From positions 434,001 through 498,000 of the forward strand of contig NZ_CADFEN010000005.1 of NCBI RefSeq assembly GCF_902833145.1: DNA of 64,000 nucleotides, written 5' to 3'. Within the stretch, counting starts at the first letter, position 1. The number at the start of each line of letters is the position of its first letter. Positions 8,569 through 16,486 of this stretch are shown here, in pieces. The translations under genes and the position numbers were made by a program. Origin of the DNA: Burkholderia sp. BCC0506 (GTDB lineage Bacteria; Pseudomonadota; Gammaproteobacteria; Burkholderiales; Burkholderiaceae). The notes under the pieces were generated by a model. It did no database searches, was not told where the DNA came from, and saw only the letters and a list, made by a program, of their open reading frames with translations.

Positions 8569-9021
8569 TTACGGCTTGCCGTGCCGCGCCAGGAACCGGT
8601 CGAGCTGCGACGCGAACGTCTTGCCGTCGCGCGCGCTGAACGGCGCCGGGCCGCCCGTATCGATGCCCGCGCTGCGCAACTGGTCCATCATCGCGCGCGT
8701 CGACAGGCGTTCCTCGATGTTCTCGCGGCTGAACCAGTTGCCGCGCGGGTCGAGCGCATGCGCGCCCTTGTCGAGCACCGCGGCGGCCAGCGGGATGTCG
8801 GCGGTGATCACGAGGTCGCCGGCTTCCGCCAGCTCGACGATGCGCGCATCGGCCACGTCGAAGCCGGCCGGCACCTGCACGGCCTTGATGAACGGCGACG
8901 GCGGCGTGCGCAGAAACTGGTTCGCGACCAGCGTCACGCAGATTTCGGCACGACGCGCAGCGCGAAACAGCATGTCCTTGATGACGGCGGGACACGCGTC
9001 GGCATCGACCAGTACTTGCAT
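8569..9021 (-). CDS. YaiI/YqxD (DUF188, UPF0178) family protein
   Basis: The 150-residue protein begins MQVLVDADACPAVIKDMLFRAA. It has the conserved family features: an N-terminal VDADACP motif, VANQFLRTP, GDLVITADIPLA and the C-terminal GGPAPFSARDGKTFASQLD. The Asp-rich pattern resembles PIN-like or NYN-like nuclease folds, but no biochemical function is established for the family. Length is typical. It lies just downstream, in transcription order, of the cobaltochelatase VWA frame (60 bases), but it is not a cobalamin gene elsewhere, so the proximity is probably incidental. Confidence 0.85.
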   Translation of the reverse strand: MQVLVDADACPAVIKDMLFRAARRAEICVTLVANQFLRTPPSPFIKAVQVPAGFDVADARIVELAEAGDLVITADIPLAAAVLDKGAHALDPRGNWFSRENIEERLSTRAMMDQLRSAGIDTGGPAPFSARDGKTFASQLDRFLARHGKP

Positions 9022-9081
9022 GGCGGGGGTTCCAGTGGGCGGAAGCAGAAGCGGCGATCATAGCGCACCGCCGGCCGGCCA

Positions 9082-9765
9082 TCAGCCGGCGAGGTCCGTG
9101 CGCAGCGCGTCGGCCGTCACCCATTGCGCGCCCCACGCCGCGGCGAGCCGCGCACCCTGCCCGATCCGCACGGCCGTATCGTCGAAGTCGACGAACACGA
9201 CGTGGTCGGCCGCCGCGGGTTTCGCCGGCATGTCGCGCGTTCGGCCGTCGGACAGCACCCACAGCCAGCGTGCCTTGCCGGGCGCGCGGCGAGCAGCACG
9301 GGCAAGCAACTGGGCGGCGGCCGCGATGCCGTGCGCAAGCGGCGTGCCGCCACCGCCTTCGACCGGTTCGAGCCAGCGCGCGTTCCACCAGCGCGGCACC
9401 GCCGGGCCGAAGCGCCGCGCGGCGCCGTGGCCGCCGAAGCAGACCAGCGCGGTTTCGACGCGTGCGCGCGCGGCCTGATCGAAATACGCGACGATCAGCC
9501 CCTTCGCGAGCGCGAGCCGCTCATTCGTCAGCATCGACGCCGAACAGTCGAGCACGAAGCAATGCAGCGCGTGCGGCGTGCCCGCGCGCTTTGCGAAACG
9601 CAGATGATCGCGATGCAGCGGGCTGCCGCGTTTCGCGGCGAGCGTCGCCGGCCACGCGACAGCCGTGCCCGCGCGCACCGTGCCCGGCACGCGCGCAGCG
9701 GCGCCTGACTGCCATCGAGGACCGCGAATGGCGTTCGCGGCGGCGCCGGCTCGATGGCTCAGCGT
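9082..9765 (-). CDS. chlD: VWA-domain extension of cobaltochelatase subunit ChlD, reached by -1 frameshift
   Basis: This frame encodes about 227 residues and contains a von Willebrand A domain with an intact MIDAS motif DCSAS (in CFVLDCSASMLTNERLAL). A distal LWVLSDGRTRDMP and VVFVDFDDT follow. There is no ATG or good ribosome-binding site in this frame near its beginning. The first codons directly overlap the end of the AAA+ frame at a run of seven A (9765-9771). Reading through by -1 slippage gives a continuous protein of about 587 residues with the order AAA+ domain, acidic/Pro-rich linker, VWA domain, which is the order of ChlD/BchD. ChlD works with ChlI as the ATP-driven motor that drives metal insertion by CobN. 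Independent initiation at a GTG in the 9690-9715 area is the alternative. Confidence 0.8.
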   Translation of the reverse strand, partial: TLSHRAGAAANAIRGPRWQSGAAARVPGTVRAGTAVAWPATLAAKRGSPLHRDHLRFAKRAGTPHALHCFVLDCSASMLTNERLALAKGLIVAYFDQAARARVETALVCFGGHGAARRFGPAVPRWWNARWLEPVEGGGGTPLAHGIAAAAQLLARAARRAPGKARWLWVLSDGRTRDMPAKPAAADHVVFVDFDDTAVRIGQGARLAAAWGAQWVTADALRTDLAG

Positions 9766-9771
9766 TTTTTT
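9711..9771 (-). promoter_or_regulatory. Programmed -1 ribosomal frameshift signal (slippery A7 plus stem-loop)
   Basis: On the minus strand the zero frame reads CTA AAA AAA CGC TGA, so a heptamer A-AAA-AAA (9771-9765) sits just before the stop at 9759-9761. After a 6-base spacer (CGCTGA) begins a perfect 9-bp inverted repeat, GCCATCGAG (9758-9750) with CTCGATGGC (9719-9711). The loop holds a second perfect hairpin, arms 9722-9728 and 9734-9740, 5-base loop. The downstream VWA frame is exactly the -1 frame. Such signals have been reported for chlD genes of cobalamin clusters, where they yield ChlI (termination) and ChlD (shift) from one gene. Confidence 0.82.
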
Positions 9772-10844
9772 AGCGGCAGCGGCACCACGCCTTTCACGTC
9801 GCGCAGCCCGGCCGGTTCGGGCGGCAGGTAGCCCCAGTCGCCCTGCGACGCGGACGTGTCGGACTTGGTGTCGCCGGTCTCGCCCGGTCGGCCGTCGGGC
9901 CGTTGGTGCGGCTCCGGCGGCGAACGATCGTCGCCGAAGCCGTCGTGTCGCGACGACGGATGCGACGGCGGCGCCGCCGCATGGCGCCGATGCCGCAGCA
10001 CGGCCTCGGCCACGCGCTCGACATGCGACACCGTCACCGCCTCCGCTTGCTCCAGCGCGGCAAGCGCACGCGCGGCGCGCAGCATCACGAGATCGGCCCG
10101 CAACCCGTCGACGGCCGCGTCGATGCACAGCGCGCTGACGCGCGCATGGACCGCATCGCCAAAATCCAGCGCCGGCAGCCGCGCGCGCGCCGCATGAATC
10201 CGCTCCGCGAGCACCCGCTGGGCAGCCGCATGACGCGCGCGAAACGCATCCGGATCGAGATCGAACGCAAGCCGCGCCTTCACGATCCGCTCGCGCTGGG
10301 CGGCGTCGAAGCAGTTCTCCAGTTCGACCATCAGCCCGAAGCGGTCGAGCAATTGCGGACGCAACTCGCCCTCTTCGGGATTCATCGTGCCGACCAGCAC
10401 GAAGCGCGCGTCGTGCGCGTGCGACACGCCGTCGCGCTCGACGATGTTCACGCCGCTCGCGGCGACGTCGAGCAGCGTATCGACGAGCCCGTCGGCGAGC
10501 AGGTTCACTTCGTCGACGTACAGCACGCCGAGATGCGCGCGCGCCAGCAGGCCGGGCCGGAAGCGCACGCCGTTTTCGGCGAGCGCATGCGCGAGATCGA
10601 GCGTGCCGGTCACCTGCTCGTCGCTCGCCGACAGCGGCAGCGTGACGAACTGCCCTTGCGGCAGCAGCTCCGCGAGGCCGCGCGCGGCGGTCGATTTCGC
10701 GGTGCCGCGCGGGCCGCTGACGAGCACGCCGCCGAGCGACGGGTCGATCGCGGCAAGCAGCAGCGCCTGCTGCAACGCGTCCTGCGCGACGAGCGCCGCA
10801 AACGGAAAAACCGCGCGGGCGCGGGGCGTCGTCGGATCGGTCAT
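9759..10844 (-). CDS. chlI: Cobaltochelatase AAA+ ATPase subunit (ChlI/BchI-like), zero-frame product
   Basis: The 361-residue zero-frame protein is a magnesium/cobalt chelatase AAA+ ATPase. It has Walker A GPRGTAKST near residues 45-53, Walker B with LGVLYVDEVNLL near 110-121 and the conserved VLVGTMNPEEGELRPQLLDRFGL stretch in two parts. The last 70 residues are a Pro, Asp and Gly-rich linker (DDRSPPEPHQRPDG), unusual at the end of a ChlI but normal in the middle of a ChlD, where it joins AAA+ to VWA. The ATG overlaps the cobN stop as ATGA. The frame ends directly after a slippery A7, and the VWA domain follows in the -1 frame. Both a short ChlI and a fused ChlD are therefore expected. Confidence 0.9.
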   Translation of the reverse strand: MTDPTTPRARAVFPFAALVAQDALQQALLLAAIDPSLGGVLVSGPRGTAKSTAARGLAELLPQGQFVTLPLSASDEQVTGTLDLAHALAENGVRFRPGLLARAHLGVLYVDEVNLLADGLVDTLLDVAASGVNIVERDGVSHAHDARFVLVGTMNPEEGELRPQLLDRFGLMVELENCFDAAQRERIVKARLAFDLDPDAFRARHAAAQRVLAERIHAARARLPALDFGDAVHARVSALCIDAAVDGLRADLVMLRAARALAALEQAEAVTVSHVERVAEAVLRHRRHAAAPPSHPSSRHDGFGDDRSPPEPHQRPDGRPGETGDTKSDTSASQGDWGYLPPEPAGLRDVKGVVPLPLKKR

Positions 10845-13800
10845 CGCCGTCCTCCTTCCTGACGTTGTTCGCTGGCGAGCCAGAGCGCTTCGATCCGCTC
10901 GCGATAGTGGCCCGGCTGCTGCCACAGCCCGCGCTGCATCGCTTCGACGAAGCGTTCGCAGATGCCGTGCAGCGCCTTCGGGTTGTGCCGTTCGAGGAAC
11001 GCGCGGATGGCGTCGTCGAACAGGTACGCGTCGGCGACGAGCGCGTACTGGTGATCGGACAGCACGCGCGCGGTCGCGTCATAGCCGTACAGGTAGTCGA
11101 CGGTCGCCGCGAGTTCGGCCGCGCCCTTGTAACCGTGACGCTTCACGCCGTCGAGCCATTTCGGGTTGACGACGCGCGAGCGGATCACGCGGGCGATTTC
11201 CTCGCGCAGCGTGCGCATCTTCGGCGCGACCGGGTTCGCATGGTCGCCGTGGTAGATGCTCGGCTGCTGCCCGGACAGGTGCCGCACGGCCGCCGTCATC
11301 CCGCCCTGGAACTGGTAGTAGTCGTTCGAATCGAGGATGTCGTGCTCGCGGCTGTCCTGGTTCTGCACGACGACGTCGATCGTCGCGAGCCGCTCGCCGA
11401 ACACGTCGGCCGCCGCGTCGCCCGCGCTGTTCTGCGCGTACGCATGGCCGCCCCATTGACGGTAGGCGTCCGCGAGATCGGCGTCGGTCTGCCAGCGGCG
11501 CTGGTCGATCAGGTCCTGCAGGCCCGCGCCGTAGCTGCCCGGCCGCGCGCCGAACACGCGCCAGCCGGCGCGACGCCGCGCTTCGTCGGGCGCCACGCCC
11601 TGCGCGATCCACTTCTCGCGTTCGCGCTCGATGCGCGCGCGGATCGGGTTCAGCGCCTCGGGCTCGTCGAGCGCGGCAACCGCCTGCACGGCCGCGTCGA
11701 ACAGGTGCATCAGGTTCGGGAACGCGTCGCGGAAGAAGCCCGACACGCGCAGCGTCACGTCGATGCGCGGCCGGTCGAAGATCTCGATCGGCAGGATCTC
11801 GAAGTCGGTCACGCGATGGCTCCCATGCGCCCATTTCGGGCGCACGCCGATCAGCGCGAACGCCTGCGCGATGTCGTCGCCGCCGGTGCGCATCGTGGCC
11901 GTGCCCCAGACCGACAGCCCGATCGCGCGCGGATAGTCGCCGTGATCCTGCAGATGGCGCTCGATCAGTTGCTGCGCGGATTTCAGGCCGAGCGACCACG
12001 CGGCCTGCGTCGGCACCGCACGCGTATCGACCGAGTAGAAGTTGCGGCCAGTGGGCAGCACGTCGGGGCGGCCGCGCGACGGCGAACCGCTCGGCCCCGG
12101 CGGCACGAAGCGGCCGTCGAGCCCACGCAGCAGTTGACGCATTTCCTCGCCGCCGCACGCGTCGAGTGCGGGCAACAGCGTCGAACGCACGCGTTCGATC
12201 ACCGCGCGCGTATGCGGCCATTCGCCGGGCGGCGGCATGTCGATGCCGGGATCTTCCGAAGCGGTTCCGCACACCGCGTTCAGCCAGTGCTGCGCGAGCC
12301 GTTCGAGCCGCTCGCGCGTATCGCCCGCATGCCGCCACGGCGACGCGTCGAGCCGCTGCAGCACAACCGGCCGCGGCCCGGTCCACGGCGCGGCCCAGTC
12401 GGCCGCGAGCGGATCGAACGCGTCGCCGAGCGCGAGATCGCGCGCGAGCGCGCCGATCAGCCCGGCGCGTTCGCCCTTGCCGTCGCCGACCGGAAAGCGT
12501 GCGAGCGCGAGCAGCGTGTCGCGCCGCTGGCGCGCGAGCGGCGACGCGCCGAACACGTGCAGCCCGTCGCGGATCTGCGCTTCCTTCAACTCGCACAGCC
12601 ACGCGTCGACCCGCGTGAGCAGCGCATCCTCGTCGCCCGCATCGCGCGGCGGCGACACGCTCAGCTCGTCGTGCAGGCGATGCTCGGCGATCGTCGCGAG
12701 GATCGTCTTGCGCAGCAGCTTCGCGCGCCGCGCATCGACCATCAGCGCTTCGTAGTATTCGTCGACCTGCCGCTCGAGATCCTGCAGCGGGCCGTAGTTT
12801 TCCGCGCGCGTGAGCGGCGGCATCAAGTGATCGACGATCACGGCCTGCGCGCGGCGCTTCGCCTGGCTGCCCTCGCCCGGATCGTTGACGATGAACGGAT
12901 ACAGGTGCGGCAGCGGCCCGAGCGTCAGGTCGGGCCAGCACGCGTCGGACAGCGCGACGCTCTTGCCCGGCAGCCATTCGAGATTGCCGTGCTTGCCGAG
13001 ATGGATGACCGCGTCGACGCGATACGCATCGCGCAGCCAGAAATAGAACGCGAGATACGCATGCGGCGGCACGAGGTCCGCATCGTGGTAGCTCGCGTAG
13101 TCGTTCTCGTCGCGCGAGCGCGACGGCTGGATGCCGACGAACACGTTGCCCGCGCGCCAGCCGGCGATCGTGAAACGCTGCTGCCGCAGCGTCGGGTCGG
13201 CTTCGGGCGGCCCCCAGCGTGCGTTCAGCGCATCGCGCACGGCGGCCGGCAGCCGCGCGAAACGCGCGACGTAGTCGGCCAGCGCATAACTCTGGAACGC
13301 GGGCCGCAGCGTGCGCACGGCGGGATCGTTGGTCACGCCTTCGGTGAGTCGCGCGATCAGCGCGTCGCCGTCGGGCGGCAGGTCGGCCACCGTATAGCCC
13401 GCGTCGCGCAGCGCCGCGAGCACGCGCAGCGCGGACGCCGGCGTGTCGAGCCCGACGCCGTTGCCGATCCGCCCCTCGCTTTGCGGATAGTTCGCGAGAA
13501 TCAGCGCGATGCGCTTGTCGACGTTGTCCAGCGTGCGCAGCCGGCACCAGCCGCGCGCGAGCGCCGCGACGAACGCGATCCGCTCGGCATCCGGCTGGTA
13601 GCGCACGACGTCGACCTCGGTATGCGGGCAACGATACGCGAGCCCCTTGAAGCTCACCGCGCGCGTGACGATGCGCCCGTCGACCTCGGGCAGCGCGACA
13701 TGCATCGCGATGTCGCGTGCATGCAGGCCCTGGTTGTCGGTCACCCACGCGTCGCGATTGCCGCCGGACAGGATCACCTGCAGCACCGGTGCGTCGCCGG

Positions 13801-14650
13801 CCAGCACGTCGTGCTCGGGGCTGTCGATCGCGCCGGCCGCGAACGCGGTGGTATTCAGCACGAGCGCGACGCCGTGCGCGTCGCAGAGCCGCGCGATGAC
13901 CTCGCGGCTCACCGCGTCCTTCAGCGACGTCACCGCGATCGGCAGCGGATTCAGCCCTTCGTCGACGAGCGCGTCGGCCAGCGCGTCGAACACGGCCGTG
14001 TTCGCGGCCTGCCAGTGCGCGCGATAGAACAGGATCGCGACGACCGGCGCGCCGGGCGTCCAGCGCGGCCGCCAGTCGTCGACGCTCGCGCGGTCGCGCG
14101 CCGGGTGATACAGCGCGGCGGCCGGCAGCGGGCGCGGCGGTTCGGGTTCGTCGCCGAACCCGAACGTGTGAAACGCGATGCTGCGCAGCAGCGCGTCGGC
14201 GTTGTGCACGCCGCCTTCGCGCAGATAGCGCCACCACAGCCGGCACAGCTCGGGCCTGACCGTGCTCTTCGCGACGAGGTTCGGGTCCTCCTGCAGGTCG
14301 CCCGAGAACATCGCGAGCTGCTGCCCGCGCTTCGACGCGAGCGACACGGCCTGCTCGATTCCGTACGGCCAGTACGCTTCGCCGCCAAGATGATCGATCA
14401 CGACCGTCTTCGCGTGGCGCAGCACGTCGTCGACGTAGAAATCGACCGACGCCGGCTGTCGCAGGAACGTGACGTTCGCGAGCCGTACGCTCGGGAACCC
14501 GGCCGGCAAGTGCGGCACGACGCTCGCGAGCAGCGACAGCGTCGTGTCGGCCGAACTCAGGATCACGATGTCGGCCGGCTGCTGGTCGATCCGGACGACG
14601 CCCTGCGTATCGTCGACGAAGCCGCCCGGCGTGGTGCGCAGCAGATGCAT
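10841..14650 (-). CDS. cobN: Aerobic cobaltochelatase large subunit CobN
   Basis: The protein has 1269 residues, the usual length for CobN and ChlH-type chelatase subunits. It begins MHLLRTTPGGFVDD and carries the family hallmarks: VAILFYRAHW, VLQVILSGGNRDAWV, IALILANYPQSEGRIGNGVG, VIHLGKHGNLEWLPGKS and, near the C-terminus, DSNDYYQFQGGMTAAVRHL. CobN binds hydrogenobyrinic acid a,c-diamide and inserts cobalt in the oxygen-dependent cobalamin pathway, driven by an ATPase motor complex. Here that motor is the ChlI/ChlD-type gene downstream (4-base ATGA overlap) rather than CobS/CobT. cobW lies only 6 bases upstream, and the set follows a B12 riboswitch, so repression by adenosylcobalamin is expected. 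Confidence 0.95.
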   Translation of the reverse strand: MHLLRTTPGGFVDDTQGVVRIDQQPADIVILSSADTTLSLLASVVPHLPAGFPSVRLANVTFLRQPASVDFYVDDVLRHAKTVVIDHLGGEAYWPYGIEQAVSLASKRGQQLAMFSGDLQEDPNLVAKSTVRPELCRLWWRYLREGGVHNADALLRSIAFHTFGFGDEPEPPRPLPAAALYHPARDRASVDDWRPRWTPGAPVVAILFYRAHWQAANTAVFDALADALVDEGLNPLPIAVTSLKDAVSREVIARLCDAHGVALVLNTTAFAAGAIDSPEHDVLAGDAPVLQVILSGGNRDAWVTDNQGLHARDIAMHVALPEVDGRIVTRAVSFKGLAYRCPHTEVDVVRYQPDAERIAFVAALARGWCRLRTLDNVDKRIALILANYPQSEGRIGNGVGLDTPASALRVLAALRDAGYTVADLPPDGDALIARLTEGVTNDPAVRTLRPAFQSYALADYVARFARLPAAVRDALNARWGPPEADPTLRQQRFTIAGWRAGNVFVGIQPSRSRDENDYASYHDADLVPPHAYLAFYFWLRDAYRVDAVIHLGKHGNLEWLPGKSVALSDACWPDLTLGPLPHLYPFIVNDPGEGSQAKRRAQAVIVDHLMPPLTRAENYGPLQDLERQVDEYYEALMVDARRAKLLRKTILATIAEHRLHDELSVSPPRDAGDEDALLTRVDAWLCELKEAQIRDGLHVFGASPLARQRRDTLLALARFPVGDGKGERAGLIGALARDLALGDAFDPLAADWAAPWTGPRPVVLQRLDASPWRHAGDTRERLERLAQHWLNAVCGTASEDPGIDMPPPGEWPHTRAVIERVRSTLLPALDACGGEEMRQLLRGLDGRFVPPGPSGSPSRGRPDVLPTGRNFYSVDTRAVPTQAAWSLGLKSAQQLIERHLQDHGDYPRAIGLSVWGTATMRTGGDDIAQAFALIGVRPKWAHGSHRVTDFEILPIEIFDRPRIDVTLRVSGFFRDAFPNLMHLFDAAVQAVAALDEPEALNPIRARIEREREKWIAQGVAPDEARRRAGWRVFGARPGSYGAGLQDLIDQRRWQTDADLADAYRQWGGHAYAQNSAGDAAADVFGERLATIDVVVQNQDSREHDILDSNDYYQFQGGMTAAVRHLSGQQPSIYHGDHANPVAPKMRTLREEIARVIRSRVVNPKWLDGVKRHGYKGAAELAATVDYLYGYDATARVLSDHQYALVADAYLFDDAIRAFLERHNPKALHGICERFVEAMQRGLWQQPGHYRERIEALWLASEQRQEGGRR

Positions 14651-14656
14651 CGTGCG

Positions 14657-15745
14657 TTACGCCTGTTGCGGCTCGGCCGCGCACGCGGCGTCGAACGCGC
14701 GTTGCAGCGCGGCCGCGTCGAGGTCCTCGCCGATCAGCACGAAGCGGCTCGCGCGCGTTTCGCCGTCTTGCCAGCGGCGGTCGAAATAGCTGTCGAAGCG
14801 GCGGCCGACGCCCTGGATCACGAGCCGCATCGGCGCGCCGGGCAGCGCGGCGAAGCCTTTCGCGCGGTAGATCGTGTGCGCTTCGACGACACGCTGCAGC
14901 GCGGCGATCGTCGCGTCGCGCGAGCCCGCGTCGCCCGACACCACGACCGAATCGAAATCGTCGTGATGGTGATCGTGATCGCCGTCGTCGGCCGAGCCGT
15001 GATGGTCGTGCCGCAGATGGATCGTTTCCTCGGACGCCGATTCGAGGCCGAGCAGCATCGCCAGATCGAGCTCGCCGCGCGTCGCGCGCACGATCTTCAC
15101 CTGCGGCGGGATTTCGTCGCGGATCGCGGTTTCGATCCGCGCGAATTCGGCGTCGGCGACGAGGTCGGCCTTGTTCACGATCACGAGATCGGCGGACGAC
15201 AGTTGATCGGCGAACAGTTCGTGCAGCGGCGACTCGTGGTCGAGGTTCGGATCGGCGCGCCGCTGCGCGTCGACGGCCTGCGGGTTTTCCGCGAACTGGC
15301 CGCTCGCGGCGGCCGGGCCGTCGACGACGGTCACGACCGCGTCCACCGTGAAGCTGTTGCGGATCGTCGGCCAGTTGAACGCCTGCACGAGCGGCTTCGG
15401 CAGCGCGAGGCCCGACGTCTCGATCAGCACGTGGTCGATATCCGCGCGGCGCTCGACGAGCGCTTCCATCACCGGATAGAACTCTTCCTGCACGGTGCAG
15501 CACAGGCAGCCGTTCGCGAGTTCGTACAACTGGCCCGACGCTTCGCCCTGCGTGCCGTCGGCATCGTCGCAGCCGATGCCGCAGCCCTTGAGGATTTCGC
15601 CGTCGATGCCGAGCTCGCCGAATTCGTTGACGATCACCGCGATGCGGCGGCCCTCGGCGTGCTGCAGGATATGGCGCATCAGCGTCGTCTTGCCGCTGCC
15701 GAGAAAGCCCGTGACGATCGTGACGGGCAGCTTGCGTAGGGTCAT
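14657..15745 (-). CDS. cobW: CobW, GTPase metal chaperone of cobalamin synthesis
   Basis: The 362-residue protein begins MTLRKLPVTIVTGFLGSGKT, with a P-loop GFLGSGKTT near residues 13-21. It has the G3E-family metal-binding motif GCLCC (in ELANGCLCCTVQEE), the ETSGLALP switch and the NKADL guanine motif. A His/Asp-rich stretch (RHDHHGSADDGDHDHHHDD) around residues 245-268 is typical for metal delivery. CobW proteins are G3E GTPases thought to supply cobalt to CobN, which is encoded 6 bases downstream. A B12 riboswitch lies in the leader, about 340 bases before the start. Zinc-handling COG0523 paralogues are the alternative, but the gene order makes CobW clear. Confidence 0.95.
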   Translation of the reverse strand: MTLRKLPVTIVTGFLGSGKTTLMRHILQHAEGRRIAVIVNEFGELGIDGEILKGCGIGCDDADGTQGEASGQLYELANGCLCCTVQEEFYPVMEALVERRADIDHVLIETSGLALPKPLVQAFNWPTIRNSFTVDAVVTVVDGPAAASGQFAENPQAVDAQRRADPNLDHESPLHELFADQLSSADLVIVNKADLVADAEFARIETAIRDEIPPQVKIVRATRGELDLAMLLGLESASEETIHLRHDHHGSADDGDHDHHHDDFDSVVVSGDAGSRDATIAALQRVVEAHTIYRAKGFAALPGAPMRLVIQGVGRRFDSYFDRRWQDGETRASRFVLIGEDLDAAALQRAFDAACAAEPQQA

Positions 15746-15770
15746 GGTAGGTCCTGTGACGAGTATGGAA

Positions 15771-15887
15771 TCAGGCCGGGATCGTCGCGTCGGCGGCGGC
15801 GTGGCGATTCAGCGGGCGAAGCGCGGGAACAGGGCCGCGCGATCCGGCCGGACTGCCGCAGGACGGGCGGAACAACGAATCGGGCAT
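15771..15887 (-). CDS. Possible small ORF (38 aa) between riboswitch and cobW
   Basis: An ATG at 15887 preceded by a good GGAAG site opens a 38-residue frame starting MPDSLFRPSCGSPAG and ending 25 bases before cobW. The composition is low-complexity and no family is recognised. It may be a translated leader peptide, a tiny cobalamin-associated protein, or chance. The placement in the cobW leader is the only support beyond the ribosome-binding site. Confidence 0.25.
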   Translation of the reverse strand: MPDSLFRPSCGSPAGSRGPVPALRPLNRHAAADATIPA

Positions 15888-16049
15888 GGTGCTTCCTTGC
15901 GAACGGTCGACATCGTGAATGCCAACACGGCTGCCGCGGCCTCGCCCGCGCCGCCTGCCGTGCGTCGCGCGGAGCCCGCGCAGGCGCGGGCGGATCGGCG
16001 GAGACAGCGGGACATACCGGGCGTCGGGCCTGCTGCGGCCGTGGACGAT

Positions 16050-16069
16050 GCGCCGCCTCCCCGCGGCGC
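16050..16069 (-). promoter_or_regulatory. Leader hairpin just after the cobW riboswitch
   Basis: A 7-bp perfect GC stem (16050-16056 with 16063-16069) encloses the loop GGGGAG on the minus strand, shortly after the riboswitch's last conserved segment. It is a plausible part of the expression platform, but has no T-tract and no adjacent gene start. Confidence 0.3.
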
Positions 16070-16083
16070 TGAACCCCAACGTT

Positions 16084-16322
16084 TCGGCCGGTATCCGGGC
16101 TGACGAACACGCCGCTTCGCCTTCCCGGATACGCGCGGCATCCAGTGGCGGTCGTCCGCATGCGCACGGCATGCGGCGAAGCGGCGCTGCGTGGCGCTTG
16201 CGCGCGACGCGTTCGCTTACCGTTGCGGGGGCAGCACAGGTTGGCTCGACTGCGGTGCAGGCAGGCTCCCTGTTTCCCGTTTAACTGCGCACGCCGGAGC
16301 GGCGCGCGCGAGCACCAAAACG
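16084..16322 (-). promoter_or_regulatory. Cobalamin (B12) riboswitch upstream of cobW-cobN-chlD
   Basis: Read on the minus strand, the conserved cobalamin-riboswitch elements appear in order. GTTAAACGGGAAACAGGGAG comes first, then TGCTGCCCCCGCAACGG (about 16232-16220), GCCACTGG (16149-16142), GGGAAGGCGAAGC and the closing AGCCCGGATACCGGCC (16101-16086). A matching element lies at 18706-18915 on the other strand. Binding of adenosylcobalamin is expected to reduce expression of cobW, cobN and chlI/chlD. The transcript should start almost exactly at its 5' edge (promoter at 16329-16357). Confidence 0.93.
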
Positions 16323-16328
16323 CGTGCG

Positions 16329-16357
16329 AGTGTAGGCGGCGGTGCAAGGAGCGTCAA
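16329..16357 (-). promoter_or_regulatory. Sigma-70-type promoter for the cobW operon
   Basis: Minus strand TTGACG (16357-16352), 17-base spacer, TACACT (16334-16329), placing the start near 16322 at the 5' edge of the B12 riboswitch. Confidence 0.7.
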
Positions 16358-16378
16358 GGCGAGCGGCCGGCCGCAAAC

Positions 16379-16415
16379 GCGAATGATTGTCGTTTTCAAC
16401 TGATCGAGATAAACT
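16379..16415 (+). promoter_or_regulatory. Fur-box promoter of the TonB receptor gene
   Basis: The 19-mer at 16379-16397 (GCGAATGATTGTCGTTTTC) matches the classical Fur consensus at 13 of 19 positions. It overlaps a promoter with TTGTCG at 16387-16392, a 17-base spacer and TAAACT at 16410-16415. The receptor ATG follows at 16487. This points to iron repression of the receptor. Confidence 0.6.
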
Positions 16416-16486
16416 TCGCCCCACAACAATCCAGACGACCGCGCAACGGCAAGGTGAGGCAATCACTCAGTCATCCTTAAATTTCA

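Noticed and set aside
10865-15739. 1624-codon plus-strand open frame opposite cobN/cobW
   Set aside because: Arg/Ala/His-rich shadow without domains; the minus strand encodes intact CobN and CobW.
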